Assembly (NCBI GenBank): GCA_017860615.1
Contig: JAGDMU010000018.1
Span: 1 to 37,013 of the forward strand
Length of the DNA: 37,013 nucleotides
Direction of reading: 5' to 3'
Origin: Pseudomonadota bacterium
GTDB taxonomy: Bacteria; Campylobacterota; Campylobacteria; Campylobacterales; Sulfurospirillaceae
Positions 17,385 to 25,776 of the stretch are shown here, in pieces. Positions within the stretch are counted from its first letter, which is position 1. Every line of letters starts with the position of its first letter. The notes below the pieces were generated by a model. The model was not told the origin of the DNA. It saw only the letters and a program-made list of their open reading frames with translations, and searched no databases. The position numbers and the translations under genes were made by a program.

Positions 17385-17390
17385 TATAAT
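17385..17390 (+). promoter_or_regulatory. -10 box for tpx
   Basis: Perfect TATAAT in the context GTTAGCTATAATTTTCC, about 33 bases before the ATG. The context is nearly identical to the cytochrome c553 promoter at 7761-7780. An AAAAGGA ribosome-binding site follows. Confidence 0.65.
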
Positions 17391-17423
17391 TTTCCATAAC
17401 ATTTTTTTAAAAGGACACAACTC

Positions 17424-17969
17424 ATGGCAACAACCAAACTTAAAGGCAATCCAGTCGCACTCGCAGGTAGTGAAATCAATGTTGGCGATAACGCACCTGC
17501 AATTACACTTGTAGCAAAAGACCTCAGCGAGATCAAAGTTGGTGGTGCAAGCGATAAAGCTCAAATCATCGTTATCGTTCCTTCACTAGACACCGCGGTC
17601 TGTGCTCAAGAGACACGTACATTCAACACAAAAGCTGCTGCAACTCCAGATGCAACAGTGATTGTCGCGTCTATGGACCTTCCTTTTGCAATGGGACGTT
17701 TCTGTACAACAGAAGGTATTGAAAATCTTCAAGTCGGTAGTGATTTTAGAGAAAGAGCTTTAGCCAATGCTTATGGCGTTTTAATTGCAGATGGTCCACT
17801 TAAGGGTCTTAGTGCAAGAGCTATTTTTGTCGTTAGTAAAGCAGGTAAAGTAGTTTACAAAGAGATTTGTCCTGAAATTACCGAAGAACCAAACTATGAA
17901 GCAGCACTCTGTGCTCTTAAAGAAACAGCAGCTCCAAGCGGACACACATGTGGTTGTGGCGCTCGCTAA
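17424..17969 (+). CDS. tpx: Thiol peroxidase (Tpx-type peroxiredoxin) with Cys-rich C-terminal tail
   Basis: A 181-residue atypical 2-Cys peroxiredoxin that reduces hydrogen peroxide and organic hydroperoxides using thioredoxin. The peroxidatic cysteine is Cys60 in PSLDTAVCAQETR. The resolving cysteine is Cys94 in FAMGRFCTTEGIENL, with the Tpx-typical spacing. After the core (to about residue 167) the protein continues with a short tail ending SGHTCGCGAR, which places a CxC pair (Cys176, Cys178) and a histidine at the C-terminus; I do not recall this from typical Tpx proteins. It has its own promoter and is convergent with the small gene downstream, 15 bases away. Confidence 0.92.
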   Translation: MATTKLKGNPVALAGSEINVGDNAPAITLVAKDLSEIKVGGASDKAQIIVIVPSLDTAVCAQETRTFNTKAAATPDATVIVASMDLPFAMGRFCTTEGIENLQVGSDFRERALANAYGVLIADGPLKGLSARAIFVVSKAGKVVYKEICPEITEEPNYEAALCALKETAAPSGHTCGCGAR

Positions 17970-17984
17970 TTCATTGAATGCATT

Positions 17985-18233
17985 TTAACTCAGTTTTGCT
18001 TCCTCTTGTGTCTGTTCAAGCCATAAGAGGAGCTTCTCAACTTTTTGCATCATATGCGCATCCACTTGCTCATCTGGAAGCTCTAAAATTGTCTCTAAAA
18101 GTGCTCTGTTTTGTAAAAAGGCAATATTATACAATCCTGCTCTTTCCATAATCTTTTCAAAAAATGCCCTATTTTCAAGCTCCACTCCACACTTTTGCAC
18201 ACTTTGGTAATGGGATAATCCTCTCGATATCAT
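17985..18233 (-). CDS. Small conserved-looking hypothetical protein
   Basis: An 82-residue, largely helical and soluble protein with no motif I recognise; its C-terminal half is acidic (ELPDEQVDAHMM, LEQTQEEAKLS). Its start overlaps the pgeF stop by 4 bases (ATGA), which argues that it is a real third gene of the ribE-pgeF unit. Function unknown. The nearest opposing gene, tpx, ends 15 bases away. Confidence 0.7.
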   Translation of the reverse strand: MISRGLSHYQSVQKCGVELENRAFFEKIMERAGLYNIAFLQNRALLETILELPDEQVDAHMMQKVEKLLLWLEQTQEEAKLS

Positions 18234-18904
18234 AATGCAATCACTCCAGCAAAACGCCCTGTTATTTTATCTCTTCGATACGAAAAGTAGTTTTCACCAC
18301 AAGAGCTGCACTCTTTTGAAATTTCAATATGTTCAGGCTTAACACCTATCGCTAAAAAAGCTTCACGATTGTACGCTTGCAAATTTAAAAAGTATTTTTC
18401 ATTTTTCAAATGCGTAAACTGCTCAAACCCTAAGATCGCCTCTTGACCGACTTCATAACAACACGCATGGATGGAAGGTCCCATAAATATACGCAGTTCG
18501 CTCATTTTGGTTCCAAAATGTTCAGCCATTGCCTGTCCACATTTTTGTCCGACGCGTAATTGGCTTCCCACGCGTCCTGCATGTGCAACACCAATAGCCT
18601 GATGGACTGCGTCATAAAACAGTATCGGAATACAATCGGCAACCATAACGGCAAGGGCGATATCTAAACGTTGGGTTATCATAGCATCACAGGTGGGTGT
18701 TTCATCACCATTTTCGATCACAACAACCTTATCCCCATGGACTTGATCCATAAAAACCAGTTTGGACACACCCATAACTTCTTGCAAAAGCTCTCGGTTT
18801 TTTTTAACGCATTTGGGATTATCGCCCACATGATAAGCAAGATTGAGACTCTCATAGGGTGCTTGACTTACACCGCCAAAGCGTGTCGTAAAACGATACT
18901 GCAT
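18230..18904 (-). CDS. pgeF: Peptidoglycan editing factor / laccase-domain protein (YfiH family)
   Basis: A 224-residue DUF152/YfiH family protein. Family knowledge: PgeF/YfiH removes misincorporated amino acids from UDP-MurNAc during peptidoglycan synthesis; older annotations call it polyphenol oxidase. Metal-site motifs are visible: FMDQVHGDKV (His), CDAMITQ with VADCIPILFYD (Cys), and the AHAGRVGSQ loop, which in many homologues reads HAGWRG. Residues near the C-terminus include SIHACCYEVG and SYRRDKITGRF. I chose ATG 18904, which overlaps the ribE stop as TGATG, over an upstream in-frame start inside ribE because the protein then begins at MQYRFTTRFGGVS, the family start. Confidence 0.88.
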   Translation of the reverse strand: MQYRFTTRFGGVSQAPYESLNLAYHVGDNPKCVKKNRELLQEVMGVSKLVFMDQVHGDKVVVIENGDETPTCDAMITQRLDIALAVMVADCIPILFYDAVHQAIGVAHAGRVGSQLRVGQKCGQAMAEHFGTKMSELRIFMGPSIHACCYEVGQEAILGFEQFTHLKNEKYFLNLQAYNREAFLAIGVKPEHIEISKECSSCGENYFSYRRDKITGRFAGVIAL

Positions 18905-19512
18905 CAATAAATCGCCATAATGCGATCCACGCCATTCCAATCAAGTGCATCTTTTTTGCTAAACATGTGATGAAGGTAGCGTGCAAACATATCGGTTTCA
19001 ACATTGACTTTTTGACCGACTTTATAATTTCCAATGAGTGTTTTTGCAAGCGTATGCGGAATAATCGTTAAACGAAATCCCTTCTTACTCACATCATTCA
19101 CCGTCAAACTTACCCCATCGATGGTGATACTCCCTTTGGGAATCACAAACATGAGTTGTTTTGCAGGAATACTTACCTCAATATCCAGTCCATTTTCTCG
19201 TTGTTTAAAGCTTTCAATCACGCCAATACAGTCCACATGCCCTTGTACCATATGCCCATCTAGGCGGTCTCCAAGAGCAAGAGCGGGTTCCATATGCACT
19301 TTCCCTTTGAGGTTCTCAACCGCGAGCAAAGATCTGCTTTCCAAAGAGAGTTCCACACTAAAGCCACCCTCAAAAAGAGCAATTACCGTTAAACACGCTC
19401 CATTAATCGCAATACTATCACCAATGTTGGGTTTATACGTCGCACGAAGCATTAAAATGTTGTTAGCATAGCTTTCCACTTCTGCAAATTCTCGAATCAA
19501 CCCTGTAAACAT
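18904..19512 (-). CDS. ribE: Riboflavin synthase alpha chain
   Basis: A 202-residue protein that dismutates two 6,7-dimethyl-8-ribityllumazine molecules to riboflavin. It begins with the invariant MFTGLIRE. It has two lumazine-binding repeats: the first with NGACLTV and SLESRS, then GHMVQGHVDCIGVI, and the second with ITIDGVSLTVNDV and IPHTLAKT. The length is normal. Expression probably starts at the -10 box at 19542-19547. The coupled pgeF and small gene downstream make a three-gene unit. Confidence 0.94.
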   Translation of the reverse strand: MFTGLIREFAEVESYANNILMLRATYKPNIGDSIAINGACLTVIALFEGGFSVELSLESRSLLAVENLKGKVHMEPALALGDRLDGHMVQGHVDCIGVIESFKQRENGLDIEVSIPAKQLMFVIPKGSITIDGVSLTVNDVSKKGFRLTIIPHTLAKTLIGNYKVGQKVNVETDMFARYLHHMFSKKDALDWNGVDRIMAIY

Positions 19513-19541
19513 GCTTAACCTTTTTACTATTTGTATGTCTT

Positions 19542-19547
19542 ATTATA
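19542..19547 (-). promoter_or_regulatory. -10 box for ribE-pgeF
   Basis: Minus-strand GTTATAATAAG contains a perfect TATAAT about 30 bases before the ribE ATG; AAGG follows as ribosome-binding site. I looked for an FMN riboswitch here and found no room or motif for one. Confidence 0.55.
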
Positions 19548-19629
19548 ACGCTTTTAGGATTGATAATCCATAAGAGAGCAAAAGCCCTAAAAAAGGCATT
19601 ACAGAAAGTTTGGATTAAAATTATATTAG

Positions 19630-19635
19630 TATAAT
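19630..19635 (+). promoter_or_regulatory. -10 box for the chemoreceptor gene
   Basis: ATTAGTATAATAATTT contains a perfect TATAAT about 26 bases before the ATG, followed by CAGGAG as ribosome-binding site. No clear -35 is seen. Confidence 0.55.
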
Positions 19636-19661
19636 AATTTAATTTTTCATCAGGAGATTCA

Positions 19662-21614
19662 ATGAACAACTGGTCAATTTCACAGAAAATTTACATTCCT
19701 CTTTTTGGAGGAATTATTATAGGATTTATTCTCATTCTTTTCTCCTCCTTTTTAAGCATTAAAGGGATTGAAAAAGATGTTTATGAAAACGAACAAGAGG
19801 CATTAAAGATTTATGTCAAAAATCAACTCGAAGCACAATACGATGTCGCACTCACCAATGCCATTACCATTGCAGGTAACTATTACGTCATTGAAGCACT
19901 TTTAAACAATGATCGTTCCATCGCAATCAAAGGGCTTAAAGAACTCACAAAGCTCTACAAAGAGAAGACCGATTTTAAAGAGGCTCAAATTCATATCCAC
20001 ACGAAAGATATTAAAAGTTTTGTGAGAGAGTGGATGCCGAACAAATTTGGCGATGATCTCTCCAGCTTTCGTCAAACGATTAAAAGTGTCAAAGAGACAA
20101 AACAGCCTCTTACAGCCATCGAAATGGGCGTTGCAGGTATGTCACTTCGAGGTGTCGCTCCCATCCTCAAAGAGGGAGAATATTTAGGTTCTGTTGAATT
20201 TATCGACTCTTTTGATGCCGTTGCAATCAACGCGCAAAAAGATTTAGGCGCAAGCGTTATCTTCTTAACCGACAAAAAACTTCTCAACCTCAGTGCTGGA
20301 GCGAAAGATGCTCTTTTGGCTAAAGATACCGCTCTTTCCCAAAAGAAAGAGATCACCAATATGAAACTGTTTGAAGAGATCAAGGACATTGATCTGACAA
20401 CAAAAGGTGGCAGTTTCTCGACACCAACCTATTTTGTTGTCAGAGATGAGCTTAAGTCGTTTGATGGCACGCGTGCAGGTGAGGTCTTAATTGCCAAAGA
20501 GATTAAAGCTGTTAAAGCCGTTGTTCACGAAGCACAATACGTTCTTGTAAAACAGCTTATCATCATGTGTATCATCACAACAATTATTATGGCGATGCTG
20601 GTTATTACGCTTAAAAAATCGGTTATTGATCCTGTAAAAGAGCTTAAGGTTCGTGCAGAAAACCTCTCCAGTGGCGATGGTGACCTCACGAAAAAGATGG
20701 AGATCAAAAGTGGCGATGAGATAGGACTTGCGTCTCTTGCATTCAACCTCTTCATCGATAAAGTGCGTACCACCGTCAGCATGGCAAAATCGTCCAGCAG
20801 TGAAAATGCTTCTGTTGCCAATGAGCTAAGTTCTACCGCTCTTGAAGTAGGCAAACGTGCAGAAGAGACCTCTTCTATCGTTAATGAAACCAATCAAATG
20901 TCACGCAACATTAAAGATGAACTCTCTCTTTCATTGCAAAAAGCAAAACAATCCGAAGTTGAGATTTCCGAGGCTCATGCAAAGCTGACCAATGCAAAAA
21001 ATCAAATTATTAAAATGGCAGATCAAGTCCAATCCAGTGCGCATACCGAAGTGGAACTTGCCCGTCAAATTTCACAACTCAGTACTGACGCAGACCAAGT
21101 CAAAGGCGTTCTAACGGTTATCTCCGACATTGCCGATCAGACCAATCTGCTCGCACTCAACGCTGCGATTGAAGCAGCACGTGCAGGAGAGCATGGACGT
21201 GGGTTTGCGGTTGTTGCCGATGAAGTACGCAACTTAGCTGAACGTACCCAAAAAAGCCTGACCGAAATTAATGCAACCATCAACGTGATTGTCCAAGCGA
21301 TTAACGATGCGAGCGATCATATGAACAGCAACTCACAAAGTATGGAAAACCTTACCAAGATTGCTTCTGAGGTGGAAAAAAATATCAACGAGACAGCCGT
21401 TATTATGGATAATGCAACGATTTCAAGTGAAAATACGGTGAAAGATTATATTGAGACAGGCAAAAAAGTAGATGCTATTGTCACCAAAATTGAAGAGATC
21501 AACACCATTACGATTAGCAATACTCGCAGTATGGAAGAAGTGAGCGGTGCAACAGAACATCTCAGTGATCTCACCGAGAAGCTTAACAACGTTTTAGGCA
21601 ATTTTAGAACGTAA
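19662..21614 (+). CDS. Methyl-accepting chemotaxis protein with periplasmic double-Cache-like sensor
   Basis: A 650-residue transmembrane chemoreceptor. TM1 lies at about 13-33 and TM2 at about 296-317, enclosing a periplasmic region of about 260 residues. Its [16 protein letters not shown] and [20 protein letters not shown] stretches resemble dCache_3-type domains. A HAMP domain (about 317-370) and a long cytoplasmic coiled coil follow, with the conserved signalling tip (487-532, containing [20 protein letters not shown] and [12 protein letters not shown]). It ends GNFRT without a C-terminal CheR-binding pentapeptide. It signals through CheA/CheW; the ligand is unknown. It stands alone with its own promoter and is convergent with pxpC. 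Confidence 0.93.
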   Translation: MNNWSISQKIYIPLFGGIIIGFILILFSSFLSIKGIEKDVYENEQEALKIYVKNQLEAQYDVALTNAITIAGNYYVIEALLNNDRSIAIKGLKELTKLYKEKTDFKEAQIHIHTKDIKSFVREWMPNKFGDDLSSFRQTIKSVKETKQPLTAIEMGVAGMSLRGVAPILKEGEYLGSVEFIDSFDAVAINAQKDLGASVIFLTDKKLLNLSAGAKDALLAKDTALSQKKEITNMKLFEEIKDIDLTTKGGSFSTPTYFVVRDELKSFDGTRAGEVLIAKEIKAVKAVVHEAQYVLVKQLIIMCIITTIIMAMLVITLKKSVIDPVKELKVRAENLSSGDGDLTKKMEIKSGDEIGLASLAFNLFIDKVRTTVSMAKSSSSENASVANELSSTALEVGKRAEETSSIVNETNQMSRNIKDELSLSLQKAKQSEVEISEAHAKLTNAKNQIIKMADQVQSSAHTEVELARQISQLSTDADQVKGVLTVISDIADQTNLLALNAAIEAARAGEHGRGFAVVADEVRNLAERTQKSLTEINATINVIVQAINDASDHMNSNSQSMENLTKIASEVEKNINETAVIMDNATISSENTVKDYIETGKKVDAIVTKIEEINTITISNTRSMEEVSGATEHLSDLTEKLNNVLGNFRT

Positions 21615-21616
21615 TG

Positions 21617-21639
21617 GCAAGAAGCTTTAGGCTTCTTGC
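21617..21639 (+). terminator. Hairpin between the convergent chemoreceptor and pxpC genes
   Basis: GCAAGAAGC, loop TTTAG, GCTTCTTGC: a perfect 9-bp stem starting 2 bases after the chemoreceptor stop and overlapping the last codons of pxpC. On the plus strand it is followed by TCTTT, a short weak T-run, so a terminator for the chemoreceptor gene is plausible. On the minus strand no T-run follows. Confidence 0.45.
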
Positions 21640-22556
21640 TCTTTGAAAAAGGTGTAAAAGGCCTTGGTTGCCCTTTGCGCCTCGCTCAAACTGACCTCTT
21701 TAAATTTCACCTTTCCACCTGCTTTGAGTTGTGCTAGTTTAAAACAATCTACAGCGATCACAGAACCAATTTTAGGATACCCACCAATGGTTTGTCGCTC
21801 TTTTAAAAGCACGATGGGCTCACCATGGCTAGGCACTTGAATCGCCCCATAGCAAATAGGCTCAGAGAGAATCCCTGTAGCGCTTGGCACTACTTTTTCA
21901 CCGCTTAAGCGATACCCCATGCGATCACCCTCGCCTTTGAAGGTATACGCACTGTTAAAAAATGTCTCGTGCGATTTTTCATCAAACATCGCCTCTTGGT
22001 AGCCTTTGACAACGCGTAACGTAATGGTTTCAGGGTATTTTGGGATGAATTTTCGCTCCAACTTACGCCTATCCACAGGACATCTTGCACCTAACGTAGA
22101 CAATAGATCACCAGATTTCAGTTTGCGCCCTTCAAGCCCACCCAAACCTTCTTTGAGGCTGGTGGAATAACTGCCATACACATAAGGTGTTAGGAATCCC
22201 CCCGCAACAGCGATGTAAGCAAATTGTCCTTCATTCGCAAAACCAAAAGCAATCACATCCCCGCGTCTGAGTTGATACGTCTGCCATAAAGCAATGCTGT
22301 GACCATTACACGTCGGTTGCATATTCGCCCCACAAATCGCAATGCACATCTCACTTTTAGCTCTAAAAGAAGCCCCACCCAGCGCTATTTCAATGGTAGC
22401 TGTGTTAAACGCATTCCCTACTAAGAAATTCGCATAGCCAAAGGCTAACTCATCCATCGCACCGCTTTGGGTCAAACCAATATCGCTAAATCCTCTACGT
22501 CCTGCATCTTGAATAGAGCTTTGAACACCGCCATTTTCGACAATAAAGCCATTCAT
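21627..22556 (-). CDS. pxpC: 5-oxoprolinase subunit PxpC (KipA-like)
   Basis: A 309-residue biotin-dependent-carboxyltransferase-like (KipA) subunit of the ATP-dependent 5-oxoprolinase PxpABC, which converts 5-oxoproline (pyroglutamate) to glutamate. Family motifs are SIQDAGRRGFSDIGLTQSGA near residues 14-33, then CGANM, the AYIAVAGGF segment, and ILSEPICYGAIQVPSHGEPI near 231-250. The start overlaps the end of pxpB by 4 bases. It is the last gene of the dctPQM-pxpABC chain and ends in a hairpin shared with the convergent chemoreceptor gene. Confidence 0.92.
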   Translation of the reverse strand: MNGFIVENGGVQSSIQDAGRRGFSDIGLTQSGAMDELAFGYANFLVGNAFNTATIEIALGGASFRAKSEMCIAICGANMQPTCNGHSIALWQTYQLRRGDVIAFGFANEGQFAYIAVAGGFLTPYVYGSYSTSLKEGLGGLEGRKLKSGDLLSTLGARCPVDRRKLERKFIPKYPETITLRVVKGYQEAMFDEKSHETFFNSAYTFKGEGDRMGYRLSGEKVVPSATGILSEPICYGAIQVPSHGEPIVLLKERQTIGGYPKIGSVIAVDCFKLAQLKAGGKVKFKEVSLSEAQRATKAFYTFFKEQEA

Positions 22557-23236
22557 AGCGCACCTCCAAGTCTTAGAAATTCTTCTTTGGAGATAGCTTC
22601 ATACCTCACATGATCGCCCACGTGTAATAAGGAGAGCCCATCATAAGAGGCGTCAAACATCGCTATGGGCGTTCGTCCCAACACTTTCCAGCCACCAGGA
22701 CTTTGTGTCGGATAAACAGCACTCTGACGATCAGCAATCGCCACACTGCCCTTAGGAACGGCTTTGCGGGGACTTGCCAACCTTGATGTCGCCAAACGCT
22801 CATCTATTTCTCCCAAATAAGCAAACCCAGGGGCAAACCCGATCGCATAAACACTGTAAAGCTCTTTCGTATGCAAAGCAATAATTTCTTCAACACTGAG
22901 GTTTTTTTCCTCACTGAGAAGTTCCAAATCAAGCCCTACTTCAAGCCCATAATAAACAGGTATGGTGACAATTTTTGGCTCATCCATCGTAATCGCTTCG
23001 GCATGATGAATGCACGTTTCGATGATCTCACAGACCGCATCAAAATCAAAACGCATGACATCATAACTGACCATCAAAGAGGCATACGAAGGGATAATCT
23101 CATAAAACCCTTCATAGGCTTCTGATTTAAGGGCTTGGTAGGCTTTTTGCACCTCTTGAGAGATCAAAGGATCAATGGTGCTTCCAAAATAGACGATAAC
23201 AGACGACTCTGAGGCAATGGTGTAGCTTCTACTCAC
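22553..23236 (-). CDS. pxpB: 5-oxoprolinase subunit PxpB (KipI-like)
   Basis: A 227-residue KipI-like protein, partner of PxpC in the 5-oxoprolinase complex. Motifs include the YAIGFAPGFAYLGEIDERL segment near residues 130-148, ASPRKAVPKGSVAIADRQ near 153-170 and YPTQSPGGWKVLGRTP near 173-188, all typical of the allophanate-hydrolase subunit 1/KipI fold. It overlaps pxpA and pxpC by 4 bases on each side. The older name kipI (Bacillus sporulation kinase inhibitor) would mislead here: the three-gene set with pxpA indicates the metabolic role. Confidence 0.92.
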   Translation of the reverse strand: MSRSYTIASESSVIVYFGSTIDPLISQEVQKAYQALKSEAYEGFYEIIPSYASLMVSYDVMRFDFDAVCEIIETCIHHAEAITMDEPKIVTIPVYYGLEVGLDLELLSEEKNLSVEEIIALHTKELYSVYAIGFAPGFAYLGEIDERLATSRLASPRKAVPKGSVAIADRQSAVYPTQSPGGWKVLGRTPIAMFDASYDGLSLLHVGDHVRYEAISKEEFLRLGGAL

Positions 23237-23964
23237 ATGCTTTTCCTAAGGGTTTCTACCATAGTAACCGCCTCTTCATTATCGCCATGCACACACAACG
23301 TATCGGCTCGCAGAGCGATTCTTTTGCCTGAAATAGTCTCTAAAACGCCCTCTTTTTGAAGCAGTTTTAAGCGCTCAATGACGGCATTCACATCATGAAG
23401 TACTGCCCCTTTTTGCGTGCGAGGGACTAAAAGACCACTGTCATCATAGGCGCGATCGGCAAACACTTCGTAAATAAGCTCTAAGCCAAGCTCTTTAGCA
23501 ATCATTTCTTGCTTTGACGTATCAACCATGGAGAGAACCATCAATTGAAGCTTTGGATTTACGCGTGCAACGGCTGTTGCTACCGCTTTGAAAATGCGTT
23601 CATCTTTCATCATATCGTTATAGAGTCCACCATGCGGTTTGACATACGAAAGTGTCGCACCATTGGCGGTTACGAAGCCTTGCAATGCTCCAATTTGGTA
23701 GATGACCATGGACTCAACCTCTTCAAGAGAACAGACCATACTTCGTCTACCAAAGCCCACCAAATCAGGGTAGGCAGGATGCGCACCAATGGTAACGCCG
23801 TGTTTTAGGGCTAATTTAATGGAGCGATCCATTATCACAGGATCACCCGCATGAAAGCCGCAGGCAAAATTTGCCATATCGACATAAGGCATAATGGACT
23901 CATCAAGCCCCATCTTCCAAGAACCAAAACTCTCGCCTGCATCACAATTTAATTTTATACTCAT
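23233..23964 (-). CDS. pxpA: 5-oxoprolinase subunit PxpA (LamB/YcsF family)
   Basis: A 243-residue LamB/YcsF family protein and third subunit of the PxpABC 5-oxoprolinase. Conserved signatures occur in family order: LNCDAGESFG near the N-terminus, FACGFHAGDP, GAHPAYPDLVGFGRR, YVKPHGGLYN, EVFADRAY and LCVHGDN near the C-terminus. The length is normal. It overlaps dctM by 4 bases upstream and pxpB by 4 bases downstream, so transporter and enzyme are translationally linked. Confidence 0.94.
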   Translation of the reverse strand: MSIKLNCDAGESFGSWKMGLDESIMPYVDMANFACGFHAGDPVIMDRSIKLALKHGVTIGAHPAYPDLVGFGRRSMVCSLEEVESMVIYQIGALQGFVTANGATLSYVKPHGGLYNDMMKDERIFKAVATAVARVNPKLQLMVLSMVDTSKQEMIAKELGLELIYEVFADRAYDDSGLLVPRTQKGAVLHDVNAVIERLKLLQKEGVLETISGKRIALRADTLCVHGDNEEAVTMVETLRKSM

Positions 23965-25295
23965 CCTATCATCCTATTGGGTAAATAAAAGACTATTTCT
24001 GGGAGCAATGTTACCATAGCCGTAATTAAAACCATTATAAGGAAAAAGGGAATTGTTGCTCGAATAATAAAGCCTATTTTTTCACCAGAGATGCTCTGAA
24101 TAACAAAAAGTGAAAAGCCAACAGGCGGCGTGATCTGTGCCATTTCCACCATAAAAACTAAAAAGATACCAAACCAAAGGGCATCAAACCCTGCTAACGT
24201 GACAATAGGAAGGACAATAGGCAGTGTCATAACCACCATGGAGATGCCATCTAACATCATCCCAAGAATGATATACATGATCGCTATAACCACAATAAGC
24301 ATCAAAGGCGTTAATCCCATAGAAGCGATAAATTCACTGATAGCACGCGCAATGCCTAAAAAACCGACGACTTGCGATAAAAAGCCTGCCCCTGCGATGA
24401 TGAAGCTGATCATTACCGTGGTTTTAATGGTATTGGCAAGCGCTATTTTGAAAATGGCAAAACTAAAGCTTTTAAAATAGAGCGCAAGTATCATTGAAAA
24501 GAAAACGCCAAGTGCCGCTGCTTCCGTCGGTGTCGCAATACCAGCATAGATACTTCCAATCACCACGGTAATGAGGAGTAATACGGGAAAAAGCTCTTGA
24601 AGAGATGCCACTCTTTGCGCCCATGTAAAGTGCTCTTTGCTGGCAGGAACAACGCGTTTATCCAAAAATGCCACCAACATAATATACAAAGAATAAGACG
24701 TTGCCAGTAAAAGACCAGGAATAATGCCTGAGATAAACAGTCGACCAATAGAGACATCCGCTAAAACGCCGTAAATAATCATAATGATACTAGGAGGAAT
24801 TAAAAAACCTAGCGTTCCACTGCCAGCCAGTGAGCCAAGGGCAAGAGATTTGCTATAGCCTCTTTTATGCAATTCATCCAATGTAATCTTTCCAACCGTT
24901 GCTGTGGTCGCCGCCGATGAGCCTGAGACAGCCGCAAAGAGGGAACATGCCGCCACATTGATGTGCAATAATCGCCCAGGAACATTGCTAAGCCAAGGGA
25001 CCAAACCGTTAAAAAGTTTGTTCGAGATAGAAGAGTAGTGCAAAATCTCACCCATTAAAATAAACATCGGCAAGGATGCAAGCGACCATGAATTCATGGA
25101 ATCATAAATAGAACCCGCAAGTAAATTGCCTATCTTGTTGATAATGCTAATGGCAGGAGGAAGGTGATGGTCATAAATGAGCATTCCAAAAATACCTGTG
25201 AGAAAAAGTGATGCCCCAATCCAAATAGACGAGAGTAAAAAGAGAAACATAACACCAATCAGCACAGCGGATAATAATAGTGGATCAGCAATCAT
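23961..25295 (-). CDS. dctM: TRAP transporter large permease subunit (DctM)
   Basis: A 444-residue membrane protein with about 12 hydrophobic helices. DctM features include SSAATTATVGKITLDELHKR near 125-144, the LAGSGTLGFLIPPSI loop and, near the C-terminus, the TPPVGFSLFVIQSIS segment. It is the sodium-driven permease that takes substrate from the DctP receptor across the inner membrane. I set the start at ATG 25295, with AAGGA about ten bases upstream; the longer frame starting inside dctQ adds ten non-family residues. It overlaps dctQ by 11 bases and pxpA by 4. Confidence 0.92.
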   Translation of the reverse strand: MIADPLLLSAVLIGVMFLFLLSSIWIGASLFLTGIFGMLIYDHHLPPAISIINKIGNLLAGSIYDSMNSWSLASLPMFILMGEILHYSSISNKLFNGLVPWLSNVPGRLLHINVAACSLFAAVSGSSAATTATVGKITLDELHKRGYSKSLALGSLAGSGTLGFLIPPSIIMIIYGVLADVSIGRLFISGIIPGLLLATSYSLYIMLVAFLDKRVVPASKEHFTWAQRVASLQELFPVLLLITVVIGSIYAGIATPTEAAALGVFFSMILALYFKSFSFAIFKIALANTIKTTVMISFIIAGAGFLSQVVGFLGIARAISEFIASMGLTPLMLIVVIAIMYIILGMMLDGISMVVMTLPIVLPIVTLAGFDALWFGIFLVFMVEMAQITPPVGFSLFVIQSISGEKIGFIIRATIPFFLIMVLITAMVTLLPEIVFYLPNRMIG

Positions 25296-25776
25296 GATGT
25301 CCCATCCTTTGGAGTATAAATGCAATCACAGCAATACTAAACAGTGCAAAACCTAGAGGCAGTGCCAATTGGGGTATAAAAAGTGGGGTAGCCGATACAC
25401 CCTCAGAAACAACGCCTGTTTGGTATGAATCCCATGTCAGCAACGCTGTACGATAAAAAATAAACAAAAGTAACCCAACGGTGCTCAGACCAGCAAAGAT
25501 ATCAACCCAAGAAGAGGCTTTGGTCGATAACTTAGCCGTTAGAAAAGTAATACGAATATGCCCATCTCGTAAAAACGTATGCCCAAAACCAAAACAGACA
25601 AGGGCTAAATAGAGATACCCACTGTACTCATCCGCACGCATGGTCGAGGTGTTAAAAAAATAACGCAAGGTTATCTCGACCAAGATCAAAGCCACAAGCA
25701 TGATCAATAATGTTGAAGCGATAAAAACTCCCCCAAGGGAGAGTTTTCGCGCAGTCTCAATGAAAAAATGTCTCAT
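25285..25776 (-). CDS. dctQ: TRAP transporter small permease subunit (DctQ)
   Basis: A 163-residue protein with four predicted transmembrane helices. It has the DctQ-type segment RYFFNTSTMRADEYSGYLYLALVCFGFG near residues 40-67, followed by LRDGHIRITFL. It forms the membrane complex with DctM. The start overlaps dctP by 4 bases. It is co-directional with the 5-oxoprolinase genes. Confidence 0.9.
   Translation of the reverse strand: MRHFFIETARKLSLGGVFIASTLLIMLVALILVEITLRYFFNTSTMRADEYSGYLYLALVCFGFGHTFLRDGHIRITFLTAKLSTKASSWVDIFAGLSTVGLLLFIFYRTALLTWDSYQTGVVSEGVSATPLFIPQLALPLGFALFSIAVIAFILQRMGHHDC

Noticed and set aside
19513-19661. FMN riboswitch upstream of ribE
   Set aside because: The ribE leader is only about 25-30 bases after the -10 box, and no RFN-type conserved motifs are seen. 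Small inverted repeats (GGATT/AATCC and GCTTTT/AAAAGC near 19550-19585) are too short to support a call.
21627-23236. Annotation of pxpB and pxpC as sporulation regulators KipI/KipA or as urea amidolyase parts
   Set aside because: The adjacent pxpA and the absence of biotin-carboxylase or allophanate genes favour the 5-oxoprolinase assignment.
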